A stretch of 5,842 nt of DNA from Candidatus Kaiserbacteria bacterium (GCA_011052355.1 DRJB01000010.1:1-5842); one strand, 5' to 3'; positions 1-5,750 are shown, counted from the stretch's first letter. The notes: a model not told the origin generated them from the sequence alone. Numbers and translations are program-made.

Positions 1-71
1 CCGCCGTAGCGTGTACGCTGTGGCGGGACGAGGTGAGAGGAGCTTACGCTCCCCTAGATTCACACACGTCC
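1..71. other. Base-paired segment at left edge, identity unknown
   Basis: Bases 1-11 pair continuously with 16-26 (two G-T wobbles) around a TGTA loop, and the stem may continue left of the window. A second hairpin, GGAGC (39-43) with GCTCC (48-52), has a TTAC loop. It is nested inside GTGA (33-36)/TCAC (60-63) and GGACG (26-30)/CGTCC (67-71), though the outermost pairing competes with the next hairpin. This density of pairing, followed by a terminator, suggests the 3' part of a structured RNA or an untranslated tail. I checked for the 3' hallmarks of tRNA, tmRNA (T-loop and CCA), RNase P RNA (the ACAGAACCCGGCTTA block), SRP RNA (GGAA loop) and 5S rRNA and found none. Two frames are open here but resemble no protein I know. 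Confidence 0.35.
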
Positions 72-100
72 GCACTGTAATATGCGGGCGTTTTGTTTGT
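67..100 (+). terminator. Intrinsic (Rho-independent) terminator
   Basis: An 8-bp stem pairs 67-74 with 83-90 (one G-T wobble, mostly G-C) around an 8-base loop and is followed at once by TTTTGTTTGT (91-100). This is the classical stem plus U-tract. It would end a + strand transcript entering from the left, separating it from the nusB-rnc unit. Confidence 0.65.
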
Positions 101-149
101 CTCCCTCGCGGGCTTGTTAAGGTCTGGCCTTAACAAGCCCGCGAGGGAG
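101..149. repeat. Perfect 22-bp inverted repeat (long hairpin)
   Basis: Bases 101-122 are the exact reverse complement of 128-149, with a 5-base loop TCTGG at 123-127. The left arm starts CTCCCTCGCGGGC and the right arm ends in GCGAGGGAG. It follows directly on the T-tract of the preceding terminator and has no U-run after it (AGAAGGGTTATTG), so it is not itself a standard terminator. It may be a second barrier to read-through, a processing site, or a mobile palindromic element. Twenty-two paired bases is about two turns of A-form RNA, the size that RNase III cuts well. Similar long hairpins lie after the smc and helicase genes. Confidence 0.93.
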
Positions 150-192
150 AAGGGTTATTGCGCACATATCACACAATGTACACTTTGTGCAC

Positions 193-221
193 TTGCATTC
201 AGCGACGCATATGGTTATTCT
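193..221 (+). promoter_or_regulatory. Possible sigma70-type promoter for nusB-rnc
   Basis: TTGCAT (193-198) and TATTCT (216-221) are separated by 17 bases. Against TTGACA/TATAAT the matches are 3 of 6 and 4 of 6, and the spacing is ideal. Transcription would begin near 228, giving a roughly 20-base leader without a usable ribosome binding site: the only purine run, AAAGGAA at 222-228, is too far from the ATG at 248. The match is modest and could be chance. Confidence 0.35.
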
Positions 222-247
222 AAAGGAATAATAGCTCTTTATATTAT

Positions 248-1135
248 ATGGCAAATCGTCACTTAGCCCGTACCGTCGTTTTACAAACACTGTTTGAGTG
301 GGACACCACCGGCACGCCGTCTGATAAGGCGAATGTTATTCTTGAGAGAAATATTCGTGAACACGGGAAGGGCGATACGGACACCCCATTTATGAACACA
401 TTGTTTTCCGGTGTGCTTACCAAGCAAAGTGATATTGATTTAATTATTTCTCATGCCGCACCAGACTGGCCCATTGATAAAATAGCTCCCATTGACCGAA
501 ACATTCTCCGACTTGGTTTGTACGAATTATTATTTGCCGATAGAAAGCAAACCCCGGCGAAGGTCGCTATCAATGAGGCGATTGAGCTTGCAAAAACTTT
601 CGGTGGAGAATCATCGGGGCGTTTTATAAACGGGGTTTTGGGTACGGTGTATAAAGAAATAGGTGAGCCCGGCAAAAATGACGCAAGTAAACATCGCCAA
701 AGAAAAGAGCCCCTCCCGATTGAAGATCTGGTCGGTGCGCTCGTGTATGCAAAACACGAGGGGCAATACTATCTCGCATTATTGCACGATGTGTTCGGGC
801 ATTGGACCCTTTCAAAGGGGCATGTCTTGGAATCTGAGCCTGTGGCGGAAGGAGTAATACGGGTGGTGCGCGAGGAAACGGGGCTTCCTGGAACAGTTGA
901 AAATCTTATTGGGAAAAATGAATACGTCGCTTCACACCCGGAAAAAGGGAAAATGCTCAAACGAGTTTCCTTTTTTCTTGTTAAGACATCTTTTACTGAT
1001 ATAACACTTAAAAAAAGCGGGGGGCTTGATGATGCACGATGGTTTAAGATGCGTGATATTCTTGATCTTAATTTTTATGATGATATGCTCCCTATTGTTA
1101 CGTCGGGAGTACAAATACTTGTTGATCGCGCCTAA
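248..1135 (+). CDS. nusB: NusB antitermination factor fused to a Nudix domain
   Basis: This 295-residue protein has two parts. Residues 1-138 are a complete NusB fold: the N-terminus MANRHLARTVVLQTLFEWD is typical, with PIDKIAPIDRNILRLGLYEL near 75-94 and PAKVAINEAIELAKTFGGE to NGVLGTV at 103-134. NusB binds boxA RNA with NusE (S10) and supports rRNA antitermination. After a charged linker (about 139-157), residues 158-295 form a Nudix hydrolase-like domain (beta start EDLVGALVYAKHEG, Nudix box 191-213). The box keeps G191, E197, R205, E209, E210 and G212, but the Glu normally following the Arg is Val206, so activity is uncertain. NusB proteins are usually about 130-170 residues, so the extra length is the added domain. 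The start is chosen by family N-terminus; no Shine-Dalgarno precedes it. The rnc gene follows after 11 bases, probably in the same transcript. Substrate of the Nudix part is unknown. Confidence 0.93.
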   Translation: MANRHLARTVVLQTLFEWDTTGTPSDKANVILERNIREHGKGDTDTPFMNTLFSGVLTKQSDIDLIISHAAPDWPIDKIAPIDRNILRLGLYELLFADRKQTPAKVAINEAIELAKTFGGESSGRFINGVLGTVYKEIGEPGKNDASKHRQRKEPLPIEDLVGALVYAKHEGQYYLALLHDVFGHWTLSKGHVLESEPVAEGVIRVVREETGLPGTVENLIGKNEYVASHPEKGKMLKRVSFFLVKTSFTDITLKKSGGLDDARWFKMRDILDLNFYDDMLPIVTSGVQILVDRA

Positions 1136-1146
1136 ATAATTTTACC

Positions 1147-1833
1147 ATGACAGATATTCACGCATGCGCACAAAAACTCGGCATTATGATTCACGATAAA
1201 AAATTTCTCCTTGAGGCACTCACGCACCGCTCCTATTTAAATGAAAATCACTCATCAACAAAACACAATGAACGCCTTGAGTTTCTTGGTGACGCGGTGC
1301 TTGAGCTGGTTGTAACAAATTTTCTTTTCCATAAGTTTCCGCAAAGTCCCGAGGGTGAGCTCACGGCATATCGCGCGGCACTTGTTAATACACAATCGCT
1401 TGCAGAATCATCAGAAGCGCTGGGGGTCAACGACATGCTTCTTCTTTCCAAAGGTGAGGCGAAAGACACAGGACACTCGCGACAGGTTATTTTAGCAAAT
1501 GCGTTTGAGGCAATTCTTGGAGCTATATATCTTGATACCGGATTGGAAGCGGTGAGTGCATTTATTGCCAAGCATATTTATCCCAAAATTGATCGCATCA
1601 TTAAAGAGCGTCTGTGGCAAGATGCAAAAAGTTATTTTCAGGAAATGGCACAAGAACATCGCGGTGTTACGCCCACATATAAAACTTTGCACGAAGAAGG
1701 CCCGGATCATGAAAAGCGTTTTATGCTGGGGGTTTTCTTACGTGATGAACAAATTGCGACTGGCGAAGGGAGATCAAAACAAGATGCTCAGCAAAATGCA
1801 GCACAAAATGCGCTCCAAAAAACCGGATGGTGA
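1147..1833 (+). CDS. rnc: Ribonuclease III
   Basis: This 228-residue enzyme cuts double-stranded RNA and in bacteria matures rRNA precursors and trims structured mRNAs. Length is normal. The catalytic RIIID domain (about 5-150) carries the signature NERLEFLGDAVLEL at 41-54, with metal ligands E45 and D49. The second acidic pair lies in ILANAFEAILGAIYLD (115-130): E121 is present, but the position of E. coli Asp114 is Asn118, a substitution I recall from other RNase III families, so activity is still expected. A double-stranded-RNA-binding domain fills about 157-228 (DAKSYFQEMAQ at the start; GEGRSKQDAQQNAAQNAL at the end). It lies 11 bases after the nusB fusion, with no Shine-Dalgarno, so translation may be coupled to nusB. 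AATAAT at 1135-1140 is -10-like, but the region is simply AT-rich. The stop is TGA, which argues for the standard code. Confidence 0.97.
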   Translation: MTDIHACAQKLGIMIHDKKFLLEALTHRSYLNENHSSTKHNERLEFLGDAVLELVVTNFLFHKFPQSPEGELTAYRAALVNTQSLAESSEALGVNDMLLLSKGEAKDTGHSRQVILANAFEAILGAIYLDTGLEAVSAFIAKHIYPKIDRIIKERLWQDAKSYFQEMAQEHRGVTPTYKTLHEEGPDHEKRFMLGVFLRDEQIATGEGRSKQDAQQNAAQNALQKTGW

Positions 1834-1873
1834 TATTTTTGTATGGTAATTATTCCACTGTGTCTGCAGGGCT

Positions 1874-1882
1874 TGCTATACT
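1874..1882 (+). promoter_or_regulatory. Extended -10 promoter for smc
   Basis: TGCTATACT fits the extended -10 pattern TGnTATAAT with one mismatch. No good -35 box is visible about 17 bases upstream, which extended -10 promoters do not require. The last T is 7 bases before the A of the ATG at 1889, which puts the expected transcription start on or next to the start codon. A short inverted repeat, GCTAT (1875-1879)/ATAGC (1884-1888), overlaps the box and could be an operator or chance. Confidence 0.5.
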
Positions 1883-1888
1883 GATAGC

Positions 1889-1900
1889 ATGACGCGTCAT
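1889..1900. repeat. 12-bp perfect palindrome at the smc start codon
   Basis: ATGACGCGTCAT reads the same on both strands and includes the ATG. It sits exactly at the predicted transcription start, just downstream of the extended -10 box, a typical place for a repressor operator. It could also fold at the 5' end of the mRNA and mask the start codon. No regulator is known for it, and a 12-bp palindrome can arise by chance. Confidence 0.4.
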
Positions 1901-4108
1901 ATGCTAAAAAAGGTTGAGATTATCGGTTTTAAGTCTTTTGCAAAAAAGACGGTGTTTGATTTCTCATCAAGCGTTACGTCCATTGTTGGTCCAAACGGAT
2001 CAGGGAAATCAAATGTTGCCGAGGCGTTTCGTTTTGCGCTTGGCGAGCAATCAATGAAAAATATGCGCGGAAAGCGGAGCGAAGATCTCATTTTTAACGG
2101 TTCTCCCACAGCTCCGCGCACCAATCGCGCGGCAGTAGCTATTATTTTTGATAATATCTCGCGAGTGTTCAACCTTGATTTTGATGAGGTGCGCATAGAG
2201 CGTGCGGTACTTCGCGATGGCACAAGCGAATACACAATCAATGATTCGCGAGTACGCCTGCGCGATATTTATGAATTACTTTCAAATGCCAACATTGGTG
2301 AGAGCGGGCATCACATTATTGCGCAGGGCGAAGCGGATCGTATTTTACTCGCCAATGCACGGCAAAGAAGGGAGATGCTTGAAGATGCTCTCGGGCTTGC
2401 GTCATACGAATTCAAAAAACTTGAGGCGCAACGAAAGTTGGAACGAACGCGCGAAAATATCAGGCAAGTTGAGGCGTTGCGCAGGGAGCTTTCACCGCAC
2501 GTTAATTTTCTTAAAAAACAAATTGAAAAATTGGAACGCGCAGATGCCACGCGCGATGAATTGAGCACACTGAGCGTGGTGTACTTTGCGATTGAAGATG
2601 CATATCTTACAAAAGAGGAGCAAGCCACAACCCTTATGCTCGCTCAATCAAAAGAGACGCTTTCGGTACTTTCGGCACAGCTTTCTGAAATATCCGCGAC
2701 ATCTGATAAAGATGACGAGAGCGAGCGCCGGGCACACGTTGTGCACACGGCCGAGGACGCACTTGAAAAAGCGATGGGGGCGCACAGCATATCCGCAAGA
2801 GAGGTGAGCAAAACGGAGGGTGCGCTTGAGGCAATGCGAGAGAGAGAAAAATCACTCAAGGATGACCCCTCTGTCCGTATTCCGCGCGATACTGTTTCAG
2901 CGTTGTTTGAGGAAGTGCAAACACAGACAACCGAAGCGCTTGAGGGAGATATGGCAAAACTACGCGCCACACTTATATCTGTTCGTACGGTAGTGAAATC
3001 ATTTTTTGAACACTTTGGCTCTGTAAGAGAGGTACTGTTAAGTAATGATGAACAAAAATTACATGCGCTTGAACATCAAAAGGTGGCACAAGAACAGAAG
3101 GAGGGAGAGCTCGCCGGTGAAGTTGAAAAAGCGCGCAATGCGGTATCGCGTGCACGCGAAATGTACTCGGCGCAACAAGAGGCGGGAAGGGAGGGGCAAC
3201 GTCGCAGTATCGCTCTTGCACAGCAAGAAGCACATGCGCAAACAGCAGTGTCGCAACAAGAGGCGCAACTGCGCGAAATTTCCGCACGTGGTGATAGGTG
3301 CGAGCGCGACAAGGCGGAGCTACTTGCATTGGTGGGGTCTTCCGCTGTTTCGTATGAGCCATGCACGGAAGTGTCGCAAGAAGAATATTCCAAACAGGAT
3401 AATCGTCGGCATGCCATAGAGCGACTTAAAATTCGTTTGGAAGAATTTGGTGGTACGGGCGAAGATATTCGCACGGAATATAAAGAAGTGTCGGGACGAG
3501 AAGGGTTTCTTGAAAAAGAACTGGACGACCTTTCACACTCTGCGGATGTGTTGCTTACGCTCATTGATGAGATTGATGATGAAGTGGCGAAGAGTTTTGC
3601 ACAGGGGCTCGCCCGCGTGAATGAGTCATTTGGTACATTCTTTTCTCTTATGTTTGGTGGTGGTTCCGCACGGCTCGTGCTTGAAGAGGATGATATATCG
3701 GACGATGATGAAGAGGAGAATGGTCTTGCTGTCGCCGTGGAGCACAGAAAGCCGGGCGTTGAGGTGGTGGTGCATATCCCGCAAAAACGTGTGCAGTCAC
3801 TTTTGCAACTTTCAGGAGGAGAGAGAGCACTCGCGTCCATAGCGCTTATCTTTGCGATGAGTCAGGTGAACCCCCCTCCATTTTTGATATTGGATGAGAC
3901 AGACGCGGCGCTTGACGAGGCGAACAGCAGACGTTATGGCGACATGATAGAAAATCTATCTAAAAAATCACAGCTCATTGTCATCACGCACAATCGCGAA
4001 ACCATGAGTCGCGCGGGTATTTTGTATGGGGTTACGATGCGCGGTGATGGTACTTCAAAATTACTTTCTGTTAAATTTGATGAGGCGGTTGCGGTGGCGA
4101 AGCGGTAG
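1889..4108 (+). CDS. smc: SMC-like chromosome segregation ATPase, short form
   Basis: This 739-residue ABC-type ATPase has both halves of an SMC head. The N-terminal half shows IGFKSFAKKT (12-21), Walker A GPNGSGKS (34-41), RGKRSEDLIFNG (60-71) and Q-loop IIAQGEADRIL (143-153, Q146). The C-terminal half shows LFAM-type helices around the signature LSGGERALA (641-649), Walker B FLILDETDAALDEAN (665-679) and the H-loop ITHNRETM (699-706, H701). Between them lie charged heptad-like coiled coils (about 178-320 and 385-550). Bacterial SMC is normally near 1,180 residues. The coils are short here, and I see no recognisable hinge domain and no Rad50-type CxxC hook. An acidic patch (599-610) precedes the C-terminal head strands. 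Canonical SMCs organise and segregate chromosomes with ScpA/ScpB, neither of which is in the window. Met1 is used here because the promoter points to it; Met5 (1901) gives the more family-like start MLKKVEIIGFKSF. An rnc-smc order is known elsewhere. Confidence 0.9.
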   Translation: MTRHMLKKVEIIGFKSFAKKTVFDFSSSVTSIVGPNGSGKSNVAEAFRFALGEQSMKNMRGKRSEDLIFNGSPTAPRTNRAAVAIIFDNISRVFNLDFDEVRIERAVLRDGTSEYTINDSRVRLRDIYELLSNANIGESGHHIIAQGEADRILLANARQRREMLEDALGLASYEFKKLEAQRKLERTRENIRQVEALRRELSPHVNFLKKQIEKLERADATRDELSTLSVVYFAIEDAYLTKEEQATTLMLAQSKETLSVLSAQLSEISATSDKDDESERRAHVVHTAEDALEKAMGAHSISAREVSKTEGALEAMREREKSLKDDPSVRIPRDTVSALFEEVQTQTTEALEGDMAKLRATLISVRTVVKSFFEHFGSVREVLLSNDEQKLHALEHQKVAQEQKEGELAGEVEKARNAVSRAREMYSAQQEAGREGQRRSIALAQQEAHAQTAVSQQEAQLREISARGDRCERDKAELLALVGSSAVSYEPCTEVSQEEYSKQDNRRHAIERLKIRLEEFGGTGEDIRTEYKEVSGREGFLEKELDDLSHSADVLLTLIDEIDDEVAKSFAQGLARVNESFGTFFSLMFGGGSARLVLEEDDISDDDEEENGLAVAVEHRKPGVEVVVHIPQKRVQSLLQLSGGERALASIALIFAMSQVNPPPFLILDETDAALDEANSRRYGDMIENLSKKSQLIVITHNRETMSRAGILYGVTMRGDGTSKLLSVKFDEAVAVAKR

Positions 4109-4121
4109 CGAGTGCCCGAGC

Positions 4122-4169
4122 CTCCCCGTCAGCGCGCTTGCGCTTGCGTGCAAGCGCGCTGACGGGGGG
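4122..4169. repeat. Long GC-rich hairpin after smc
   Basis: Bases 4124-4140 pair perfectly with 4151-4167 (17 bp), extended by one T-G wobble and one C-G pair to 4122/4169, with a 10-base loop CGCTTGCGTG. It begins 13 bases after the smc stop. The following bases (CTGGTGCGGTTATG) are not U-rich, so it is not a classical intrinsic terminator, but it could act as a 3'-end stabiliser, a weak terminator or an RNase III target. The loop-side sequence can also pair in an inner register (GCGCTTG with CAAGCGC). Confidence 0.9.
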
Positions 4170-4214
4170 CTGGTGCGGTTATGTGTAGGGCTAAAATCAC
4201 TCACCTTTGTCATG

Positions 4215-4223
4215 TGGTACCAT
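4215..4223 (+). promoter_or_regulatory. Possible extended -10 promoter for the helicase unit
   Basis: TGGTACCAT fits TGnTATAAT at TG and four of six hexamer positions. Like the smc box, its last T is exactly 7 bases before an ATG (4230), the start of a short ORF leading into the helicase gene. A nearby TTGTCA (4207-4212) looks like a -35 box but is too close to pair with this -10 and has no good partner further down. Confidence 0.35.
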
Positions 4224-4229
4224 AACAAA

Positions 4230-4265
4230 ATGAAGATTTACATTCAAAAAAAATTATCACTATGA
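4230..4265 (+). CDS. Putative 11-residue leader peptide overlapping helicase start
   Basis: ATG at 4230 opens a frame encoding MKIYIQKKLSL and ending with TGA at 4263-4265. That stop overlaps the helicase ATG (4262-4264) as ATGA, the geometry of translational coupling. The helicase start has no Shine-Dalgarno; the bases before it are A-rich (CAAAAAAAATTATCACT). If transcription starts at 4230, as the box at 4215-4223 suggests, this short ORF would be read leaderless and would hand ribosomes to the helicase frame. Alternatively it is a chance ORF in an ordinary AT-rich leader. It has no recognisable function of its own. Confidence 0.3.
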   Translation: MKIYIQKKLSL

Positions 4266-5677
4266 CGCATCACGACGCACTATCAATTTTACAAACCGGA
4301 GCAAATGTATTTCTCACCGGAGAGCCCGGGAGCGGAAAGACGCATACTGTTTTGCAATTTATAATATGGTTGCGTGAGCACGGTGTTGAGCCGGCGATAA
4401 CCGCGTCAACGGGTATTGCCGCTACGCACATCGCAGGGTACACCATTCACTCTTGGAGTGGTATCGGTATTGAACAAGACTTGTCTGAAGAACTGCTTGA
4501 TCGCATCGGACAAAAAGCGCACGTGGTGCGGCGCATACGTAAAGCGCACGTACTTATTATTGATGAGGTTTCCATGCTTTCAACCGGTACTTTTGAAATG
4601 GTTGAGGCGGTGTGCAGATATGTGCGCCGTGATGAGCGTCCGTTCGGAGGATTGCAAGTTGTACTTGCCGGAGATTTTTTTCAGCTTCCACCGGTATTTC
4701 GCACGCAACAATATCGCAGTACGCAAAGCCCATCTCTGTTGCCCGATATAGGTGATGAAGAAGACAGTCATGCGTTTGCATTTAAGAGCGCAGTATGGAA
4801 GCGCTTAAATCTTTTGGTGTGTTACATGGACGAGCAATACAGGCAAGAAGAAAATGGTGATTTTTATAAATTGCTATCCGCCATACGTAGCGGAGAAGTG
4901 ACAAAAGAGCACGAGGCGCTACTTACCACGCGCACTTCCGCTCCACCCGACGACGTACCGGTTTTGTTCCCTCATACAGGAGCTGTGGATACGGCAAATG
5001 CGAGAGCTCTTGAAAAAATCTCATCAAAGCCACGTACGTTTGCCATGGAAAAAACCGGTCCGGATGTCCTTACCAATAATCTTGTGCGCGGATGTCTTTC
5101 TCCGGAACAGCTTGTTTTGAAAGAGGGAGCAGTGGTCATGTTTACTAAAAATAATACGTCCGCCGGTTTTGTGAATGGCACGCTTGGAACAGTTGAAGCA
5201 TTCACTCATGAGTCGCCCATGGTACGCACGCGCGACGGAAGGGTTATTACTGTTTCTCCAATGGATTGGGTGATTGAAGAAAATGGAGTGGTGCGCGCAA
5301 GCGTAACGCAAATGCCGTTGCGACTTGCGTGGGCGATAACGGTGCACAAGAGCCAAGGCATGTCGCTTGATGCCGCACACATTGATTTGTCGCGCGCATT
5401 TGAGTATGGGCAAGGATACGTTGCGCTCTCGCGAGTACGTTCTCTTGAGGGACTCACTATCACCGGTTTCAACAAACGTGCACTTGAGGTGCACCCAACT
5501 GTAAGCGAGTATGACATCTCTTTAAGAGAGCAATCCGACCGTGCACAAGAACGCTTTTTTGATATGCCAAAAGATGAAATGGACACCATGCAAAAAGCGT
5601 TCTTGCGCACGGTCGGTGGAACCTCCGCATCGGTGGCAATCACCACTAAAAAGAAAAGCACAAAGAAAAAACATTAA
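4262..5677 (+). CDS. PIF1-like superfamily 1 DNA helicase
   Basis: This 471-residue ATPase matches the PIF1/RecD-like SF1B helicases, 5'-to-3' DNA helicases used in replication, recombination and unwinding of structured DNA. Motifs in order: Walker A GEPGSGKT (20-27); motif Ia TASTGIAATHIAGYTIHSWSG (48-68); Walker B DEVSM (101-105); motif III GDFFQLPPV (137-145); the YRQ arginine motif (193-195); a beta-rich 2A/2B-type segment with LKEGAVVMFTKN (286-297) and FVNGTLG (303-309); WAITVHKSQGMSLD (357-370); and GYVALSRVRSLEGL (385-398). All key residues seem intact. The protein ends soon after the core, without an HRDC- or WGR-type extra domain, in a lysine-rich tail (KKKSTKKK, 463-470) that may bind nucleic acid. 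The start is set by family N-terminus; the ATG overlaps the stop of a short upstream ORF. Specific substrate is unknown. Confidence 0.93.
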   Translation: MTHHDALSILQTGANVFLTGEPGSGKTHTVLQFIIWLREHGVEPAITASTGIAATHIAGYTIHSWSGIGIEQDLSEELLDRIGQKAHVVRRIRKAHVLIIDEVSMLSTGTFEMVEAVCRYVRRDERPFGGLQVVLAGDFFQLPPVFRTQQYRSTQSPSLLPDIGDEEDSHAFAFKSAVWKRLNLLVCYMDEQYRQEENGDFYKLLSAIRSGEVTKEHEALLTTRTSAPPDDVPVLFPHTGAVDTANARALEKISSKPRTFAMEKTGPDVLTNNLVRGCLSPEQLVLKEGAVVMFTKNNTSAGFVNGTLGTVEAFTHESPMVRTRDGRVITVSPMDWVIEENGVVRASVTQMPLRLAWAITVHKSQGMSLDAAHIDLSRAFEYGQGYVALSRVRSLEGLTITGFNKRALEVHPTVSEYDISLREQSDRAQERFFDMPKDEMDTMQKAFLRTVGGTSASVAITTKKKSTKKKH

Positions 5678-5678
5678 G

Positions 5679-5725
5679 TTTTCCTCCTCTATCGCGCGCC
5701 TTCGGCGCGCGATAGAGGAGGAAAA
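5679..5725. repeat. Perfect 22-bp inverted repeat after the helicase gene
   Basis: Bases 5679-5700 are the exact reverse complement of 5704-5725, with a TTC loop (CCTTCGG at the tip). It starts one base after the helicase TAA stop. The top is almost pure GC (ATCGCGCGCC) and the base is TTTTCCTCC paired with GGAGGAAAA. The T-run is inside the stem on the 5' side and no T-run follows the hairpin in either direction, so it is not a textbook terminator, although GC hairpins with a CTTCGG tip are common in terminators. Its arm length equals that of the repeat at 101-149. Confidence 0.93.
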
Positions 5726-5750
5726 TCTGTATAAATCTGAATGGAAAATA

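Noticed and set aside
3..80. Open frames through the left edge that could be the C-terminus of a protein gene (one stops at 78-80)
   Set aside because: The translations match no family I know, and the stop would fall inside the terminator loop; the strong RNA pairing explains the segment better.
172..189. Short inverted repeat CACAA/TTGTG upstream of the possible nusB promoter
   Set aside because: Five-base arms with an 8-base centre are expected by chance in AT-rich intergenic DNA, and the longer-range symmetry is imperfect.
661..720. A separate Nudix gene starting at ATG 678, preceded by AGGTGAG (661-667) and an out-of-frame TAG (660-662)
   Set aside because: The ATG is in a different frame from both the NusB and Nudix coding sequence. 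Two compensating frameshifts would be needed, while the single fused frame is uninterrupted and both domains read correctly in it. It could be a fossil of a former gene junction, but nothing here proves that.
1831..1890. Reading TGA as glycine, which would extend RNase III by about 19 residues
   Set aside because: RNase III already has its full double-stranded-RNA-binding domain at the TGA, no in-frame TGA occurs inside the four main genes, and the extension resembles nothing.
3076..3840. Long open frame (254 codons) on the minus strand inside smc
   Set aside because: It is opposite the conserved SMC C-terminal coding region, is rich in Ser, Arg and Cys as expected of an antisense shadow, and has no recognisable domain.
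4207..4242. -35-like boxes TTGTCA (4207-4212) and TTTACA (4237-4242) before the helicase
   Set aside because: Neither has a -10-like hexamer at 16-18 bases downstream.
4262..4272. Helicase and smc genes share their opening bases (ATGACGC, then A or G, then TCA)
   Set aside because: Ten of eleven bases agree, but three are the start codon and both genes simply begin Met-Thr-(Arg/His)-His; two cases are too few to claim a signal.
5024..5661. Two minus-strand open frames of about 150 codons inside the helicase gene
   Set aside because: Both overlap the intact helicase frame with its full motif set, and their translations look like shadow sequence without domains.
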